Position numbers and translations under genes: made by a program. The notes under the pieces are model-generated. The model was not told the DNA's origin and did not search any database. It saw nothing but the letters and a program-made list of their open reading frames with translations. A stretch of 64,000 bases of DNA, taken from the NCBI RefSeq assembly GCF_013618625.1, contig NZ_JABRWO010000001.1, positions 62,001 through 126,000 of the forward strand. The letters are read 5' to 3'. Origin of the DNA: Bremerella alba (GTDB lineage Bacteria; Planctomycetota; Planctomycetia; Pirellulales; Pirellulaceae). Each line of letters begins with the position of its first letter. Position 1 is the stretch's first letter. Positions 1 to 10,300 of the stretch are shown in pieces.

Positions 1-188
1 GCCTACTGCTGGTACGACCAGGAAAACCTGTCAAGCCTCAGGATACGACCATGCCAGAGCCCCCGAAGATTGACGAAACTATCCTTCGTTCCGTGAGCCG
101 GAACGAGCCCCCCATGTCGAGTCAACCTTCGCAGCAACCGGTGAATCAGACGAACCCATCGTCGGCTCCGATGCCAAATGGTTCCTAA
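1..188 (+). CDS. RND efflux periplasmic adaptor, C-terminal end (partial)
   Basis: Only the last 61 codons are inside the window, reading in frame from base 3 to a TAA at 186-188. The first residues, LLLVRPGKPVKPQ, resemble the C-terminal end of AcrA/MexA-type membrane-fusion proteins, where the final strand carries a VRPG-like turn. The remaining residues form a low-complexity Pro/Ser/Gln tail typical of adaptor ends. The AcrB-type pump gene starts 57 bases downstream on the same strand, the usual adaptor-pump operon order, and this context is the main support. The adaptor would bridge the inner-membrane pump to an outer-membrane channel. The family assignment is inference because no complete domain is visible. 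Confidence 0.55.
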   Translation, partial: LLLVRPGKPVKPQDTTMPEPPKIDETILRSVSRNEPPMSSQPSQQPVNQTNPSSAPMPNGS

Positions 189-245
189 TCACCATCGCAA
201 TTTTGTTCGTTTGATCGCCAAATAACACCGACGAAAGATAGCAAC

Positions 246-3200
246 GTGCTGGCTCGCTTTTTTATCGACCGCCCCATCTTTGCCTGGGTTATCTCTATTA
301 TCATTGTCCTGGCGGGCTCGATCTGCGTCTGGTTACTACCCATCGCACAATATCCAGAAATCGCCCCGCCGACTGTTTCAGTGACATGCCAATACCCGGG
401 CGCGAGCGCGGAGGTTGTTGCAGAAACGGTGGCGGCCCCTATTGAACAACAGGTCGTCGGTGTCGAGGACGCACTGTACATGTCCTCACAGTCAGCGAGT
501 GACGGTAGTTACACGTTGACGGTTACCTTCGCCCTAGGAACCGACCTGGATATGGCCCAGGTCTTGGTTCAGAACCGCGTCGCCCAAGCCACGCCCCTCT
601 TGCCCGATGTGGTCAAAGCTACCGGGGTGACGACCCAAAAGAAGTCCCCCAATATCTTGCTCGCCGTAAATCTCTTTTCTGCAGACGATCCCGAAACAGG
701 CGAGCCAATTCTCGATAACCTTTACCTGAGCAATTACGCCACGATCCAAATTCGAGATCAGCTTTCCACACTCGAAGGGGTTGGCGACGTGGGTATTCTG
801 GGCGAACAAGACTACAGCATGAGAGTTTGGCTGAATCCAGATGCCCTCGCCTCGCGTAGCATGACCGCCGGCGACATCGTAACTTCCTTGAAAGAGCAAA
901 ACGTCCAAGTGGCTGCTGGGCAGATCGGTCAGCCTCCGGTCCCTCCTGGGCAGCAAATGCAGCTCACCATGACAACATTGGGACGGTTGAAGACGCCTGA
1001 GCAATTCGCTGATATTGTCGTCAAAACAGGAAGTGACGGCCAAATCACGCGAATTAGTGATGTTGGTCAAGTTGAACTCGGCGCCCAGAATCTGAACACG
1101 ATCTGTCGGTTCGACCAAAAACCTTCGGCCGGTATCGGCATCTTCCAATTGCCAGGATCAAACGCGCTAGACGTGGGCGAACAAGTAAAACGTAGGATGG
1201 AAGAGCTGAAAGAAAAGTTTCCCCCCGGTCTCGAATATGAAATCGGCTACGACACGACACCGTTTATCGAACAGTCTGTAGAGGAAGTTTTTAAAACGCT
1301 TCGAGACGCAATCATCTTAGTTGCCATCGTTGTGCTCTTCTTTCTACAAGACTGGAAAGCGGTGATGCTGCCCCTGATCGACGTGGCGGTTTCGCTGATT
1401 GGCACATTTGCAATCATGGCAGTCATGGGCTTCACGCTCAACAATCTGACGCTATTTGGCCTGGTACTCGCGATTGGGATCGTCGTGGATGATGCGATTG
1501 TCGTTCTAGAAAATATCGAGCGATGGATCGGAATGGGTTATAAGGTTCGGGACGCCACCATACATGCCATGGAAGAGATCACAGGACCTATCGTTGCGAT
1601 CACGCTGGTGCTGAGCAGCGTGTTCTTTCCTAGCGCTTTCCTAGGAGGCGTCACAGGGCAGTTCTTCCGACAGTTTGCCTTGACCATTGCGGCGGCCATG
1701 TTGATTTCGGCCATGAACGCAATGACGATGACGCCAGCCCGAGCGACATCTATTTTCCGCGACCCCAAGCCCGGCGAAGATCATACGAAGCATCGTGAAG
1801 CTCTGCCATGGTGGGGCATTGCCGTATTGGGTGGGGTTCTCTCTGTTTGGCTTGGAAGCATTTTCCTGAGTGGTTCCGGCCTGAAGGGCGAAGAGGGCAT
1901 GGCCCTCTGGATGCAAGCCGCCCTCTTTATTCCGGGAGTCGTCGTTGGCTATTTATTGTCCCACACGGTGAATCGCGCATTGGCGGCCGTGTTCGGCGTC
2001 TTCAATCGAGCGTTTGATTGGGTGACCAACCTATACGGCCGAGGCATCGCTTCACTACTTCGCATTAGCGCGGTGGCCGTCGTTGTATATGTCGGACTGA
2101 TTGGACTAACGGGTTATGGTTTCAATGTGATCCCCGGAGGCTTCATCCCCACCCAGGATCAAGGCTACCTGGTGTTTGACGTTCAACTTCCCGACTCTGC
2201 CTCGCGTGAACGCACCGACAAGGTCATGACTCAGGTAGAAAAGATCGCCTTGGAGACACCCGGCATTGCCCACGTTGTCGATGTTTCAGGGCAATCATTT
2301 GTGCAAAACGCTGTGAGTTCTAATCTAGGCGGCGGTTTCTTTTCGCTGGCTCCTTTCTCAGAAAGGCGGGGAAAAGAAACCACGGCCGAGTATATCGCCA
2401 TGGAACTTCGCAAGAGGTTCAGCAAAATCCAAGAGGCCCGTGTCTCTGTGTTCGAGGCCCCGCCAATCAATGGCCTGGGAAATGCGGGTGGCTTCAAGCT
2501 GATGGTCGAAGACCGTGGCGACAACGGCTATGCCGTGCTCCAGGCCCAAGCGGACCGTCTTGCTAATTTGGCCCTGGATCAACCGGGGATTGTTGTGGCA
2601 TTTAGCACCTTCCGGGCAAGCACGCCACAGTTGTTCGTCGACATTGACCGCGAAAAGTGCAAGAGCATGGGCGTCGAATTAACGGCCGTCTTTGAAGCAC
2701 TTCAAGTTTACATGGGCGGCTACTACGTCAACGACTTCAATCGTTTTGGTCGAACATGGCAAGTCAACGTTCAGGCAGATTCCAAGTTCAGAGTGAACGC
2801 CGAATCCGTCCGACAATTTAAAGTTAAAAGCGTCACCGGAGACATGGTTCCGCTGGGTACTCTTTGCACCATCGAAGACAGCACCGGACCGATGTTCATA
2901 AATCGCTATAACAACTTCCCCGCTGCGGCCATCAACGGTGTAAATGTGCCGATCGTCAGCACAGGCGAAGTTCTTACGATGATGAACGATCTGGCCGCAA
3001 AAGAACTACCTGCTTCGATGGAAGCGGAATGGACCGAGATTTCTTTTCTGCAGGAGCAGGCAAGTCAGTTTCAATCGTTTAAGGATGTGCTTCAGAATCC
3101 GATCTCGGCACTTATCGGTGCGGTCATCTTGGTCTATTTGATTCTGGCGGCACTCTATGAAAGCTGGGAACTGCCGATCACAATCATCCTGGTGGTTCCC

Positions 3201-3647
3201 ATGTGTGTCCTGGCAGCAATTACCGGAGTGATGATCGTGCACATGGACCTCAATATCTTTGTGCAAATCGGCTTTGTGGTGTTAGTGGGGCTAGCGTGTA
3301 AGAACGCGATTCTCGTGGTTGAGTTCGCTAAGGACCTAATGGAGAAGGAGAACAAGCCACTCCTGGAAGCTACGGTCCAAGCTTGTATAGTCCGTTTGCG
3401 TCCGATCATCATGACCAGCTTCGCATTTATCCTGGGTGTTGCACCTTTACTTTGGGGGCATGGAGCCGGAGCAGAAATGCGGTTCGCCCTAGGGGTCACG
3501 GTGTTTAGTGGCATGCTGGGTGTGACTGGCTTTGGCTTAATCTTTACGCCGGTATTTTTCTACGTCGTGATGAAGCTATTGCAAAAAGAAGGCCTTTCCC
3601 CGATCCATCAGCATGAGCCTACCCCCGAATCACCACCTGAATCGTAA
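246..3647 (+). CDS. RND multidrug efflux transporter, AcrB/MexB (HAE-1) type
   Basis: Inner-membrane proton-driven pump that expels drugs or other amphiphiles through a tripartite complex. The N-terminus has the conserved DRPIFAWV start before the first membrane helix. The TM4 motif IGIVVDDAIVVLENIER carries the two Asp residues of the proton relay, and GLACKNAILVVEFAKDLMEK near residue 1020 carries the TM10 Lys. The start codon is GTG; the alignment of DRPIFAWV with family N-termini supports it. At 1133 aa it is longer than AcrB (1049). Much of the excess lies around residues 518-572, where two additional hydrophobic stretches occur between the two halves. It is co-oriented with the adaptor fragment upstream and followed by a strong terminator. 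Substrate cannot be inferred. Confidence 0.95.
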   Translation: MLARFFIDRPIFAWVISIIIVLAGSICVWLLPIAQYPEIAPPTVSVTCQYPGASAEVVAETVAAPIEQQVVGVEDALYMSSQSASDGSYTLTVTFALGTDLDMAQVLVQNRVAQATPLLPDVVKATGVTTQKKSPNILLAVNLFSADDPETGEPILDNLYLSNYATIQIRDQLSTLEGVGDVGILGEQDYSMRVWLNPDALASRSMTAGDIVTSLKEQNVQVAAGQIGQPPVPPGQQMQLTMTTLGRLKTPEQFADIVVKTGSDGQITRISDVGQVELGAQNLNTICRFDQKPSAGIGIFQLPGSNALDVGEQVKRRMEELKEKFPPGLEYEIGYDTTPFIEQSVEEVFKTLRDAIILVAIVVLFFLQDWKAVMLPLIDVAVSLIGTFAIMAVMGFTLNNLTLFGLVLAIGIVVDDAIVVLENIERWIGMGYKVRDATIHAMEEITGPIVAITLVLSSVFFPSAFLGGVTGQFFRQFALTIAAAMLISAMNAMTMTPARATSIFRDPKPGEDHTKHREALPWWGIAVLGGVLSVWLGSIFLSGSGLKGEEGMALWMQAALFIPGVVVGYLLSHTVNRALAAVFGVFNRAFDWVTNLYGRGIASLLRISAVAVVVYVGLIGLTGYGFNVIPGGFIPTQDQGYLVFDVQLPDSASRERTDKVMTQVEKIALETPGIAHVVDVSGQSFVQNAVSSNLGGGFFSLAPFSERRGKETTAEYIAMELRKRFSKIQEARVSVFEAPPINGLGNAGGFKLMVEDRGDNGYAVLQAQADRLANLALDQPGIVVAFSTFRASTPQLFVDIDREKCKSMGVELTAVFEALQVYMGGYYVNDFNRFGRTWQVNVQADSKFRVNAESVRQFKVKSVTGDMVPLGTLCTIEDSTGPMFINRYNNFPAAAINGVNVPIVSTGEVLTMMNDLAAKELPASMEAEWTEISFLQEQASQFQSFKDVLQNPISALIGAVILVYLILAALYESWELPITIILVVPMCVLAAITGVMIVHMDLNIFVQIGFVVLVGLACKNAILVVEFAKDLMEKENKPLLEATVQACIVRLRPIIMTSFAFILGVAPLLWGHGAGAEMRFALGVTVFSGMLGVTGFGLIFTPVFFYVVMKLLQKEGLSPIHQHEPTPESPPES

Positions 3648-3668
3648 GACGGCTTATATCGACTTCCA

Positions 3669-3708
3669 AACGCCGCTGAGACATGCAAACTCTCACGCGG
3701 CGTTTTTT
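3669..3708 (+). terminator. Rho-independent terminator after the RND pump
   Basis: An AACGCCGCTGAGA arm (3669-3681) pairs with TCTCACGCGGCGTT (3691-3704) with one bulged base, followed by a run of Ts. It lies about 20 bases after the pump stop codon and separates it from the convergent SGNH hydrolase gene. Confidence 0.85.
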
Positions 3709-3731
3709 ATTTTGACCAATCCGTCATTCCT

Positions 3732-5012
3732 TTAGGGAACGAGTTCTCCCAAAACAAGAATCTGACTTGCCCGGACTTTTGTGCCTTGGTACTTGGGCAT
3801 CTTCAATTCTTCTTCGGGATTTTTTAGCCGAAACGCGACTGGTTGCCGATCCGGCTGATCGGGATGAACTTCAATGGTCACCTCATGAACCGTTTCTGGA
3901 TCGACATCGCCAGCCAAGAACAGCGTTGCGATGCGATGATAGGTAGAGTAACTGTCAAATCGCGGCACGAGTTTCTCTCGAGTTTTGCCATCGACGGTAA
4001 TGATGACCTGACCACCATCAGGGCCTAGCAAGTCGTACAACTTGGCGGACGACCCTCGAAAACGAAACGTCAACTTACTACCAGGCTCGGTTGCCTCATA
4101 AATCTGGCCCATACGATTGCCAAACCGCCGAGCTAGTTGGGCATCTTCCGGCAGTGCTTTCCAGTCTCCGCTAAGCATATCAGTGCTGATCGGCACCATC
4201 TTGGCGGCTTGCCAGTGGTCATTCACAAACGCAGTCTTTAGCTTGGCCTTGTGGTCAACAGGCTGAGCATCGATCGCCATCTGCTCGATCGCATCAGCAA
4301 GGACTTCCGTATAGATTTCGTGACCTGCATCCAATGGATGGACTCCATCTTTCGAAAAATGAATCTTTCCTTCTTCCGGTTGGTCGCTCTTAAATACGAG
4401 CTTACCGTCCGATTCCAGTTCGACTATTTTCTTCGCAAAATTTACCGATGGAATTCCGTAATGGTCAGCCAACATCTCCATCGCAGAGGCTGCACGAGGG
4501 CATTCACCATTACGAAGTGGGTCTTCGTAGTTAACACGAAACGTATAGACGAAGCAGATGTCTGTCTCCGGATCGACTGCCCAGGTCTGACGGACGATTC
4601 CCTCCATTGCCTTCCAAATCCGATCCGGCGACGCACCACCGTCGTTTACGGCGAATTCAACAAACAAAAGATCCGGCTTATGCCGCAGGGCATCGCGCCC
4701 CAAGCGAAACACACCCAAGTCGCTGCCGGTACCACCGATTGCTGCGTGAATTTCTTCAATTGTCGCATCCGGGTATTTTTGTTTCAGCCATTGGGTCGTT
4801 TTTACTCGCCATCCATTGGCTGCCGTAATCGATCCTCCAAGGTATGCAACCCGAACGGTTTCTCCTTTTTCAAGTTTCGCCAGCACGTGCCCCATGCCAT
4901 CACGAGGCTTAATTAGCTCCGCTTGAACTTCATGATACATGGGCTCAGCGATTGCGATCGCTGGCATTAGGGCACCAAAAACAAACGCCAACGTGGCGAG
5001 GACAGATTTCAT
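3732..5012 (-). CDS. Secreted SGNH/GDSL-type hydrolase
   Basis: The 426-aa protein has a cleavable signal peptide (residues 1-22, ending AIA before EPMYHEV), so it is exported. Block I of the SGNH hydrolase fold is visible as YLGGSIT with the likely nucleophile Ser61. A later [10 protein letters not shown] stretch matches the Asn-bearing block, and DGVHP near residue 222-226 supplies the Asp/His pair. The C-terminal 150 residues have beta-rich character with no motif I recognise. Family members are esterases or acetyl-hydrolases acting on carbohydrates; the substrate here is unknown. A terminator separates it from the DUF1501 gene upstream, so it is probably its own transcription unit. Confidence 0.85.
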   Translation of the reverse strand: MKSVLATLAFVFGALMPAIAIAEPMYHEVQAELIKPRDGMGHVLAKLEKGETVRVAYLGGSITAANGWRVKTTQWLKQKYPDATIEEIHAAIGGTGSDLGVFRLGRDALRHKPDLLFVEFAVNDGGASPDRIWKAMEGIVRQTWAVDPETDICFVYTFRVNYEDPLRNGECPRAASAMEMLADHYGIPSVNFAKKIVELESDGKLVFKSDQPEEGKIHFSKDGVHPLDAGHEIYTEVLADAIEQMAIDAQPVDHKAKLKTAFVNDHWQAAKMVPISTDMLSGDWKALPEDAQLARRFGNRMGQIYEATEPGSKLTFRFRGSSAKLYDLLGPDGGQVIITVDGKTREKLVPRFDSYSTYHRIATLFLAGDVDPETVHEVTIEVHPDQPDRQPVAFRLKNPEEELKMPKYQGTKVRASQILVLGELVP

Positions 5013-5090
5013 CGTTGAGGCTCCATCGTGGAAGGTATGTTGTGGGTTGTACAGTCTAATTGTGCTCGCGGAGGTTTGCGAGCTAACTGC

Positions 5091-5121
5091 AAAAAAGCCC
5101 TGGCTAAGGTTAACCAGGGCT
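5091..5121 (-). terminator. Rho-independent terminator after the DUF1501 gene
   Basis: AGCCCTGG (5096-5103) and CCAGGGCT (5114-5121) form an 8-bp stem. Read on the minus strand it is followed by a run of six Ts. It lies 35 bases downstream of the DUF1501 stop and upstream of the SGNH start. Confidence 0.85.
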
Positions 5122-5155
5122 AGGTGAAAGGAGGTGCTGCGAATTTCCAGGCCAA

Positions 5156-6442
5156 CTAACCGAACAATTTCGCTATGGGTATCCCACCATCAGTAATTGG
5201 TACGGGACGATCTCCATCGTAAAGTGACTTCGCATAATCAATTCCCAGCGAAGCATGAATGGTCGCAAAGAAATCTGGCACCGAAACAGGATCCTTAACG
5301 ATTTTCTGTGAAAGCTCATTCGTCTCACCATATGCCCCTTGATGCTTCAGACCACCGCCGGCCAGCACGCAAGTGAATGCCGAACCCTGGTGACCACGTC
5401 CTCCGCCACCATCGAATTGCGGCGGTCGACCGAATTCCGTCGTGATGACTACGAGCGTTTTGTCTAATAATTTATGATCCTCTAAGTCGAGTATCAGCGT
5501 TGAGACGGCATCATCCATTTCGCGAATCAACTTATGCTGGTCAAGAATGCCCCGATTATGAACGTCCCACCCTGCCCCATTCAAAAAGTTAAGATTGTGA
5601 GACACTTCAATAAAACGTACGCCTCGCTCGACCAGCCGACGGGAAAGCAGGCATCGTTGACCGAACTCGCCTCCATAGCTTTCCCGCAACTCAGCCGGCT
5701 CGTTATCGAGGGCAAAGCTCTTCATGAACTCTGGTCCGCTCAGTCGTAGGCTCAGTTCAGCAGCCGCTTCGTAATCACGCAGTCGAGCATCCTTCGTTTC
5801 CGGCTGAACGCCACGAAGATCCTTGAGATACTGTTCGCGGCGCGCTTGGCGACCCGGCGTGATAGCATCGGGGCGAGATAGACCGGCCGGCCCGCGTCCC
5901 GTCTCTGTAAGATAGAGATAGCTATCCTTTGCCCCGAGGAACCCAGGCCCCCGCGAACTATTGGGATAGCCAATCAATACGTAAGGAGGCGCTGCTTCCG
6001 AGACGGCTCCTCGCTCGTGGGCGATGATCGACCCGAGCGAAGGGTACACAACCGTGCCGCTTACCGGACGGCCAACATGCATCCAGTTCGTAGCTGCTGC
6101 GTGCTCGTCAATCACCGAGTGATTTACCGTGCGAACAGCCGTGACTCGGTCCATAATCGAAGCGACCTTAGGCAGATGTTCGCAAACTTCAACACCTTCC
6201 ACGGCGGTGGGAATGGAATCATAGTAGGCACCGGCTTTCTTCTTACTTGGATCGCCCTTACGTTTGGGATCAAACGTATCGATCTGCCCCATCCCTCCCC
6301 CAAGCCAGATCGAGATAACATGCTCGGCCTGACCTTGGATTCGCTGGCCTTCGTGCGAAGCCCACGCAGGGGTTGCGGCCATGCTTGCGGCAGCGGCACC
6401 TGTCGCCAAAAACCTACGTCGATTCAATGCCTGACTATTCAT
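5156..6442 (-). CDS. DUF1501 protein (sulfatase-like fold, Tat-exported)
   Basis: DUF1501 proteins share a fold with alkaline phosphatases/sulfatases; their reaction is not established. The N-terminus [17 protein letters not shown] is a Tat-type leader with an Arg pair before a small hydrophobic region, and it supports the ATG at 6442. Family landmarks are [16 protein letters not shown] after the leader, [17 protein letters not shown] in the middle, [12 protein letters not shown], and [18 protein letters not shown] near the C-terminus. At 428 aa it has normal family length. The DUF1549/DUF1553 gene lies 64 bases upstream, the standard planctomycete pairing, so the two products probably work together in the periplasm. 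Confidence 0.93.
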   Translation of the reverse strand: MNSQALNRRRFLATGAAAASMAATPAWASHEGQRIQGQAEHVISIWLGGGMGQIDTFDPKRKGDPSKKKAGAYYDSIPTAVEGVEVCEHLPKVASIMDRVTAVRTVNHSVIDEHAAATNWMHVGRPVSGTVVYPSLGSIIAHERGAVSEAAPPYVLIGYPNSSRGPGFLGAKDSYLYLTETGRGPAGLSRPDAITPGRQARREQYLKDLRGVQPETKDARLRDYEAAAELSLRLSGPEFMKSFALDNEPAELRESYGGEFGQRCLLSRRLVERGVRFIEVSHNLNFLNGAGWDVHNRGILDQHKLIREMDDAVSTLILDLEDHKLLDKTLVVITTEFGRPPQFDGGGGRGHQGSAFTCVLAGGGLKHQGAYGETNELSQKIVKDPVSVPDFFATIHASLGIDYAKSLYDGDRPVPITDGGIPIAKLFG

Positions 6443-6506
6443 AGAAGATATCCTTTGATCGAGCTTAATTTTGTGCGGGAATAAAACGCGATGATGATAT
6501 CAACGC

Positions 6507-9500
6507 TTAGGGCATCCAAACGAATTCTTTGAGGTTAGCAACGCTCCAGACGAAGTCTTCGTATCGCATCCGCCACTCGGACTGAAGACGTGGGTCAGCC
6601 GGCGGGCCTTGGCGAACACGTTCGGCATGCTGCTGCTGAATCGTATTCGCTTCCGAACGTAAGTGATTCGACCAAGTGACCTGCGGCAACCGGTCCCATG
6701 GTTTCGGTTGCACAACTTTACTTTGCGGAACCAGTCGATTAACGAAGCCATCAGAAAGTCGCTCGTGAAACAGCGTTCGTTCCTCCGGCGTGGGATATCG
6801 ACTCAATAGACGTAGAAACACCGAGTCGATCAAAGCATCGACCGATTTCGCATCGACTGCCAAGTCGGCTAAGGGAGAATTGTAAGCGGCTTTGGTCAAA
6901 TTGATGGTTAGATTGCTATTTGCCATGACCGCTGGCTGGCGAACGTTCGGATCTGTTTCACGATCCGTCTTTGGTGCCTGTCGATCGGCAGACCATCCAA
7001 ACGCAGTAAGCACTTCCGAGACCATCGCCGCGTAAGGAAACGTAAGGCTCGGTCGATCACGTTCGTTAGACAGACTCACGAACATCCAACTGCGATGTGG
7101 GGTGCCGAAGTTATTCCGACTGCCGGCGGCACGACGACCATCCGGATCGACCGTCATCGTTTCGACATTCATTTCTTGCCCCGTTGCGGCATACAGTGAG
7201 TCGACAATTTGCTCGGCCGTCATGCGGCGGCGTTCCGGAGCGTTGAACAGCCGATGCATTGGCTCCGCACTCAAGTTCTCTCCAATAGCCTCTTGCTGAT
7301 AGAGATCTGATGTCATGATCACTTTAGCCAGATGCTTGATGTCATAGTCGTTGGCGACAAGCTCTTTTGCCAGCCACTCGAGGAGTTCCGGATGGCTTGG
7401 CGGATTTCCCTCCCAGTCGTGCGGCAGTTCGACGAGCCCAGCACCAATGAGCCGACGCCAGACGCGGTTGGCAATCACCTGCGCAAATCGTGTGTTTTGC
7501 GGTGCGGTGATCAATGTCGCCAACTTTTCGCGACTATCTCCCTTATTCTGCATTAAGCTCCATAGTTGCTCGTTATCCTCTGCCCCTGTTAGTTGAGCGA
7601 AGGGCCATGTTGGCGTTACAGGTTCGCCAGGCTTTAGCGTCACCTCAATCAAGGAATCTCGCTCTTTCGCTTCAAAAAAGCCTGGCGGCACGGTACTCGA
7701 CTTGGGCACGGTCACCGATTTACGGGCAAACATTGCCGCAAGCGAATAGAGATCGCGTTGGGTAGTAGAGTGATACGGCGAGTCATGGCAGCGAGCACAT
7801 TGCATCTCAACACCAAGAAAGGCACTCGCCACGACATGCCCTTTGGCTGCAAACGGCGAATCGTTCTGGGCTGCCTGGGCGAAACCCGCGCTGCCACCTT
7901 CGGGACTACTTCCACGCATCATCATTAACTCGGTAACCATTCGATCGATTCCCTTATCATCGACAAGAGAATCGTACAAGAACCATCGAAAGGGACCTGT
8001 TGCGTTGAGGGTGGCATTGATCATCGTAGGATTCTCGGCCAGTAGGTCCTGCCAGTAGCCGACCCAGTGATCTGCCCAACGAGGATCGGCGAGCAATCGA
8101 TTGATCAGTTGCTCTCTCTTGTTCGGCGAATCGCCCTTTAGAAACTCCCTCACATCGGCCTCAGATGGAACAACACCGACCGTATCGAGATAAGCCCGCC
8201 GGATAAACGTTGCGTCATCTACAATTTGGGCTCGCTCAGTACGTCCTTCAGCTAGTGAAGCCTCTGGCCATATAGCTCCATCGGCAATCCACTTTTCGAG
8301 AATTTGGATTTTCTCCTCCGACACACGCTTACCGGTTGGCGGCATTCGTGTGTCTTCCTCGGAGCTTCTCATTCGAGAAATTATTTCGCTGGCATGTGGA
8401 TCGCCCGGTTTAATCGCTGGCTCGCCGGAGAAGCCTCCGAGCACAGCCAAATCACGCGCGTTCAGTGAGAGACCTCCCTTGTCCTTTTCGCCATGACAAC
8501 GAAAACACTCGCCACGAAGAATGGGAAGCACCTTCGACTGGAAGTGATTCGCTTCGGACATTGGCAAATCGCCACTGGTGGCTTTCACTTCTTCAATCCG
8601 AGCAACAATAAAAGCGTCGATCGGATGCTCTACCCTGGACGAAGTTGCGGGAATATCTGGCTGCGGATTTTGAGCAACCCATTCTCGACCAATTTCATGT
8701 CTTTGTTCCCACCATTTGCCCTGAGTGGCAGCCGCGATGTGACGATTCCTGTCATTGAGTCGGGTCATGGAAGCCGAAATGCGGTCCAGTTCCGCTTCGA
8801 CAGCATGGTCTGTCAACGGAAGAGGATCGCTGGACAGATTTAATGGCCGCAAAATGGAAAAGGTCTCTTCGCCATCAGTGCTGATGGCAACGGTTAGTTC
8901 CCCCGGTTCTGCTCGGAAACGCTTGCCACCAGCGATCGCTTCCACCACTACCCGGACTGGACCGGACTTCTCAATCGAAAGCGTCTCTTTCACTTCCTTG
9001 CAGCGATGCCACTTCGCGCGATGGCCAGGAGCAGGCGGCTTGGTGATCGGGGTAATCGGTTCCTCGCCATCCGGGGAACCCGAAAGAGGCGTCGTCTTTG
9101 CAATCAACTTCCCATCGATCCACACTCGCGACATGCTTCGGGCACGTAAAAGCAGCGTATGTTCACCTTGGGGAAGCATCACATTACCAGCCATACGTAC
9201 AACCACAGGAGCTTTCCAGGCCGTGCGGATGCCCCAGTCGTCATAGCGCACAGGAAGTTGATCGAGCAGGAAAGACTTTCCAGCCCAAAGTGCCGATGCT
9301 TCCGGGAAGGACTCGTCCGACATCAGCCAGCGATCGTGGGCAGGAAATCCTTCATGAAAGGTTACTTGAACTTCGTTGGGAGGAATGAAGCCCAGATCTG
9401 GCATCGCTTCCGGCGCAGGACCAACGACCGCTCGCTGTCCCTCAAACCGAAAACGCTTCTCGAGTATTTCGTCACTAAGAATCTCGCGATGAATGGCAAT

Positions 9501-10229
9501 CGAGTCGAGCCCACCTCGGAAACTTGTTGTGGATGCTCCTCCCATCGACGAGCCGATCCATATTTCATCATCGTCAACAATAGGGGCCTCCTCCGTCGGG
9601 CCACCCATATCCCAGAAACCGTCCACCTTCTGTCCGTCGATCCAGGTACCGATACTCTTCGATTCACCAAAGCGATAAGTCGCGGCGATATGGTGCCACC
9701 CACTACGAGGAACAAATCCTTCGCGAGACGTCCAACGATGCCAATGGTTTTGACCGGCAGCAGAGTTCGGCGTGGCGAAGAGGAAACTCACGCATGCCTT
9801 GCCATTGAGACGTCGAACTCGAAGCGCCCAGTTCTGATTGTCTCGTGAGAAGCCTGGCCGATTCGTTCGCCCTTTGCCAATCACATACGTGTTTTCCCCT
9901 TCACGCAGTTCGCGAATATCGACCCAAGCTTCCAAGGTAATCTCGTCTCCGTTGGTGAAATCAAACGGACTAAGCTTACCCGGATCAGAAAAGACAAACC
10001 GAGAACCACTTCCATCGAATTCAACAGCCGTATTATTGACCGGAAAATCGGGAAAATCCGGTGGCCTAGGACCAGTCGTATCACGATGGACACCCCCAAC
10101 CGATCTCAGCGGAGTCTCCTCTTCGGTTCCAAATTCCCAGCTAGCGACCGGCTCCTCCGCGAATACAAGTGGTAAATCCCAAGACGCTATCAGTAGACAG
10201 AGTATCAAGAGGGGACGGATACGATTCAT
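6507..10229 (-). CDS. LamG + nested cytochrome c + DUF1549/DUF1553 giant secreted protein
   Basis: I place the start at the ATG at 10229 because it gives MNRIRPLLILCLLIASW, a good signal peptide preceded by GGAAGG. The longer frame uses TTG and overlaps the preceding gene. Order of parts in the 1240-aa product: concanavalin-like LamG region (about 25-275), a PA14-like beta region (about 285-380), the first piece of DUF1549 (HPIDAFIVARI, about 533), a planctomycete cytochrome c domain with the haem motif CFRCH (about 573), the rest of DUF1549 resuming at FIRRAYLD (about 673), then DUF1553 to the end. The cytochrome domain therefore sits inside DUF1549 instead of before it. These proteins are thought to act on complex polymers; no reaction is proven. 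Confidence 0.92.
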   Translation of the reverse strand: MNRIRPLLILCLLIASWDLPLVFAEEPVASWEFGTEEETPLRSVGGVHRDTTGPRPPDFPDFPVNNTAVEFDGSGSRFVFSDPGKLSPFDFTNGDEITLEAWVDIRELREGENTYVIGKGRTNRPGFSRDNQNWALRVRRLNGKACVSFLFATPNSAAGQNHWHRWTSREGFVPRSGWHHIAATYRFGESKSIGTWIDGQKVDGFWDMGGPTEEAPIVDDDEIWIGSSMGGASTTSFRGGLDSIAIHREILSDEILEKRFRFEGQRAVVGPAPEAMPDLGFIPPNEVQVTFHEGFPAHDRWLMSDESFPEASALWAGKSFLLDQLPVRYDDWGIRTAWKAPVVVRMAGNVMLPQGEHTLLLRARSMSRVWIDGKLIAKTTPLSGSPDGEEPITPITKPPAPGHRAKWHRCKEVKETLSIEKSGPVRVVVEAIAGGKRFRAEPGELTVAISTDGEETFSILRPLNLSSDPLPLTDHAVEAELDRISASMTRLNDRNRHIAAATQGKWWEQRHEIGREWVAQNPQPDIPATSSRVEHPIDAFIVARIEEVKATSGDLPMSEANHFQSKVLPILRGECFRCHGEKDKGGLSLNARDLAVLGGFSGEPAIKPGDPHASEIISRMRSSEEDTRMPPTGKRVSEEKIQILEKWIADGAIWPEASLAEGRTERAQIVDDATFIRRAYLDTVGVVPSEADVREFLKGDSPNKREQLINRLLADPRWADHWVGYWQDLLAENPTMINATLNATGPFRWFLYDSLVDDKGIDRMVTELMMMRGSSPEGGSAGFAQAAQNDSPFAAKGHVVASAFLGVEMQCARCHDSPYHSTTQRDLYSLAAMFARKSVTVPKSSTVPPGFFEAKERDSLIEVTLKPGEPVTPTWPFAQLTGAEDNEQLWSLMQNKGDSREKLATLITAPQNTRFAQVIANRVWRRLIGAGLVELPHDWEGNPPSHPELLEWLAKELVANDYDIKHLAKVIMTSDLYQQEAIGENLSAEPMHRLFNAPERRRMTAEQIVDSLYAATGQEMNVETMTVDPDGRRAAGSRNNFGTPHRSWMFVSLSNERDRPSLTFPYAAMVSEVLTAFGWSADRQAPKTDRETDPNVRQPAVMANSNLTINLTKAAYNSPLADLAVDAKSVDALIDSVFLRLLSRYPTPEERTLFHERLSDGFVNRLVPQSKVVQPKPWDRLPQVTWSNHLRSEANTIQQQHAERVRQGPPADPRLQSEWRMRYEDFVWSVANLKEFVWMP

Positions 10230-10300
10230 AGGAGGGCCTTCCGAAATTGTCTTCATGGTGGGAGGTGTTTGGCGGGTCGAGAACTGGGGATAGCCGAACG

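Noticed and set aside
4251-4916. 221-codon plus-strand frame inside the SGNH hydrolase gene
   Set aside because: The minus-strand frame has a signal peptide and catalytic motifs; this one is its shadow.
9159-9848. 229-codon plus-strand frame inside the LamG region
   Set aside because: Antisense to the giant secreted protein and without motif content.
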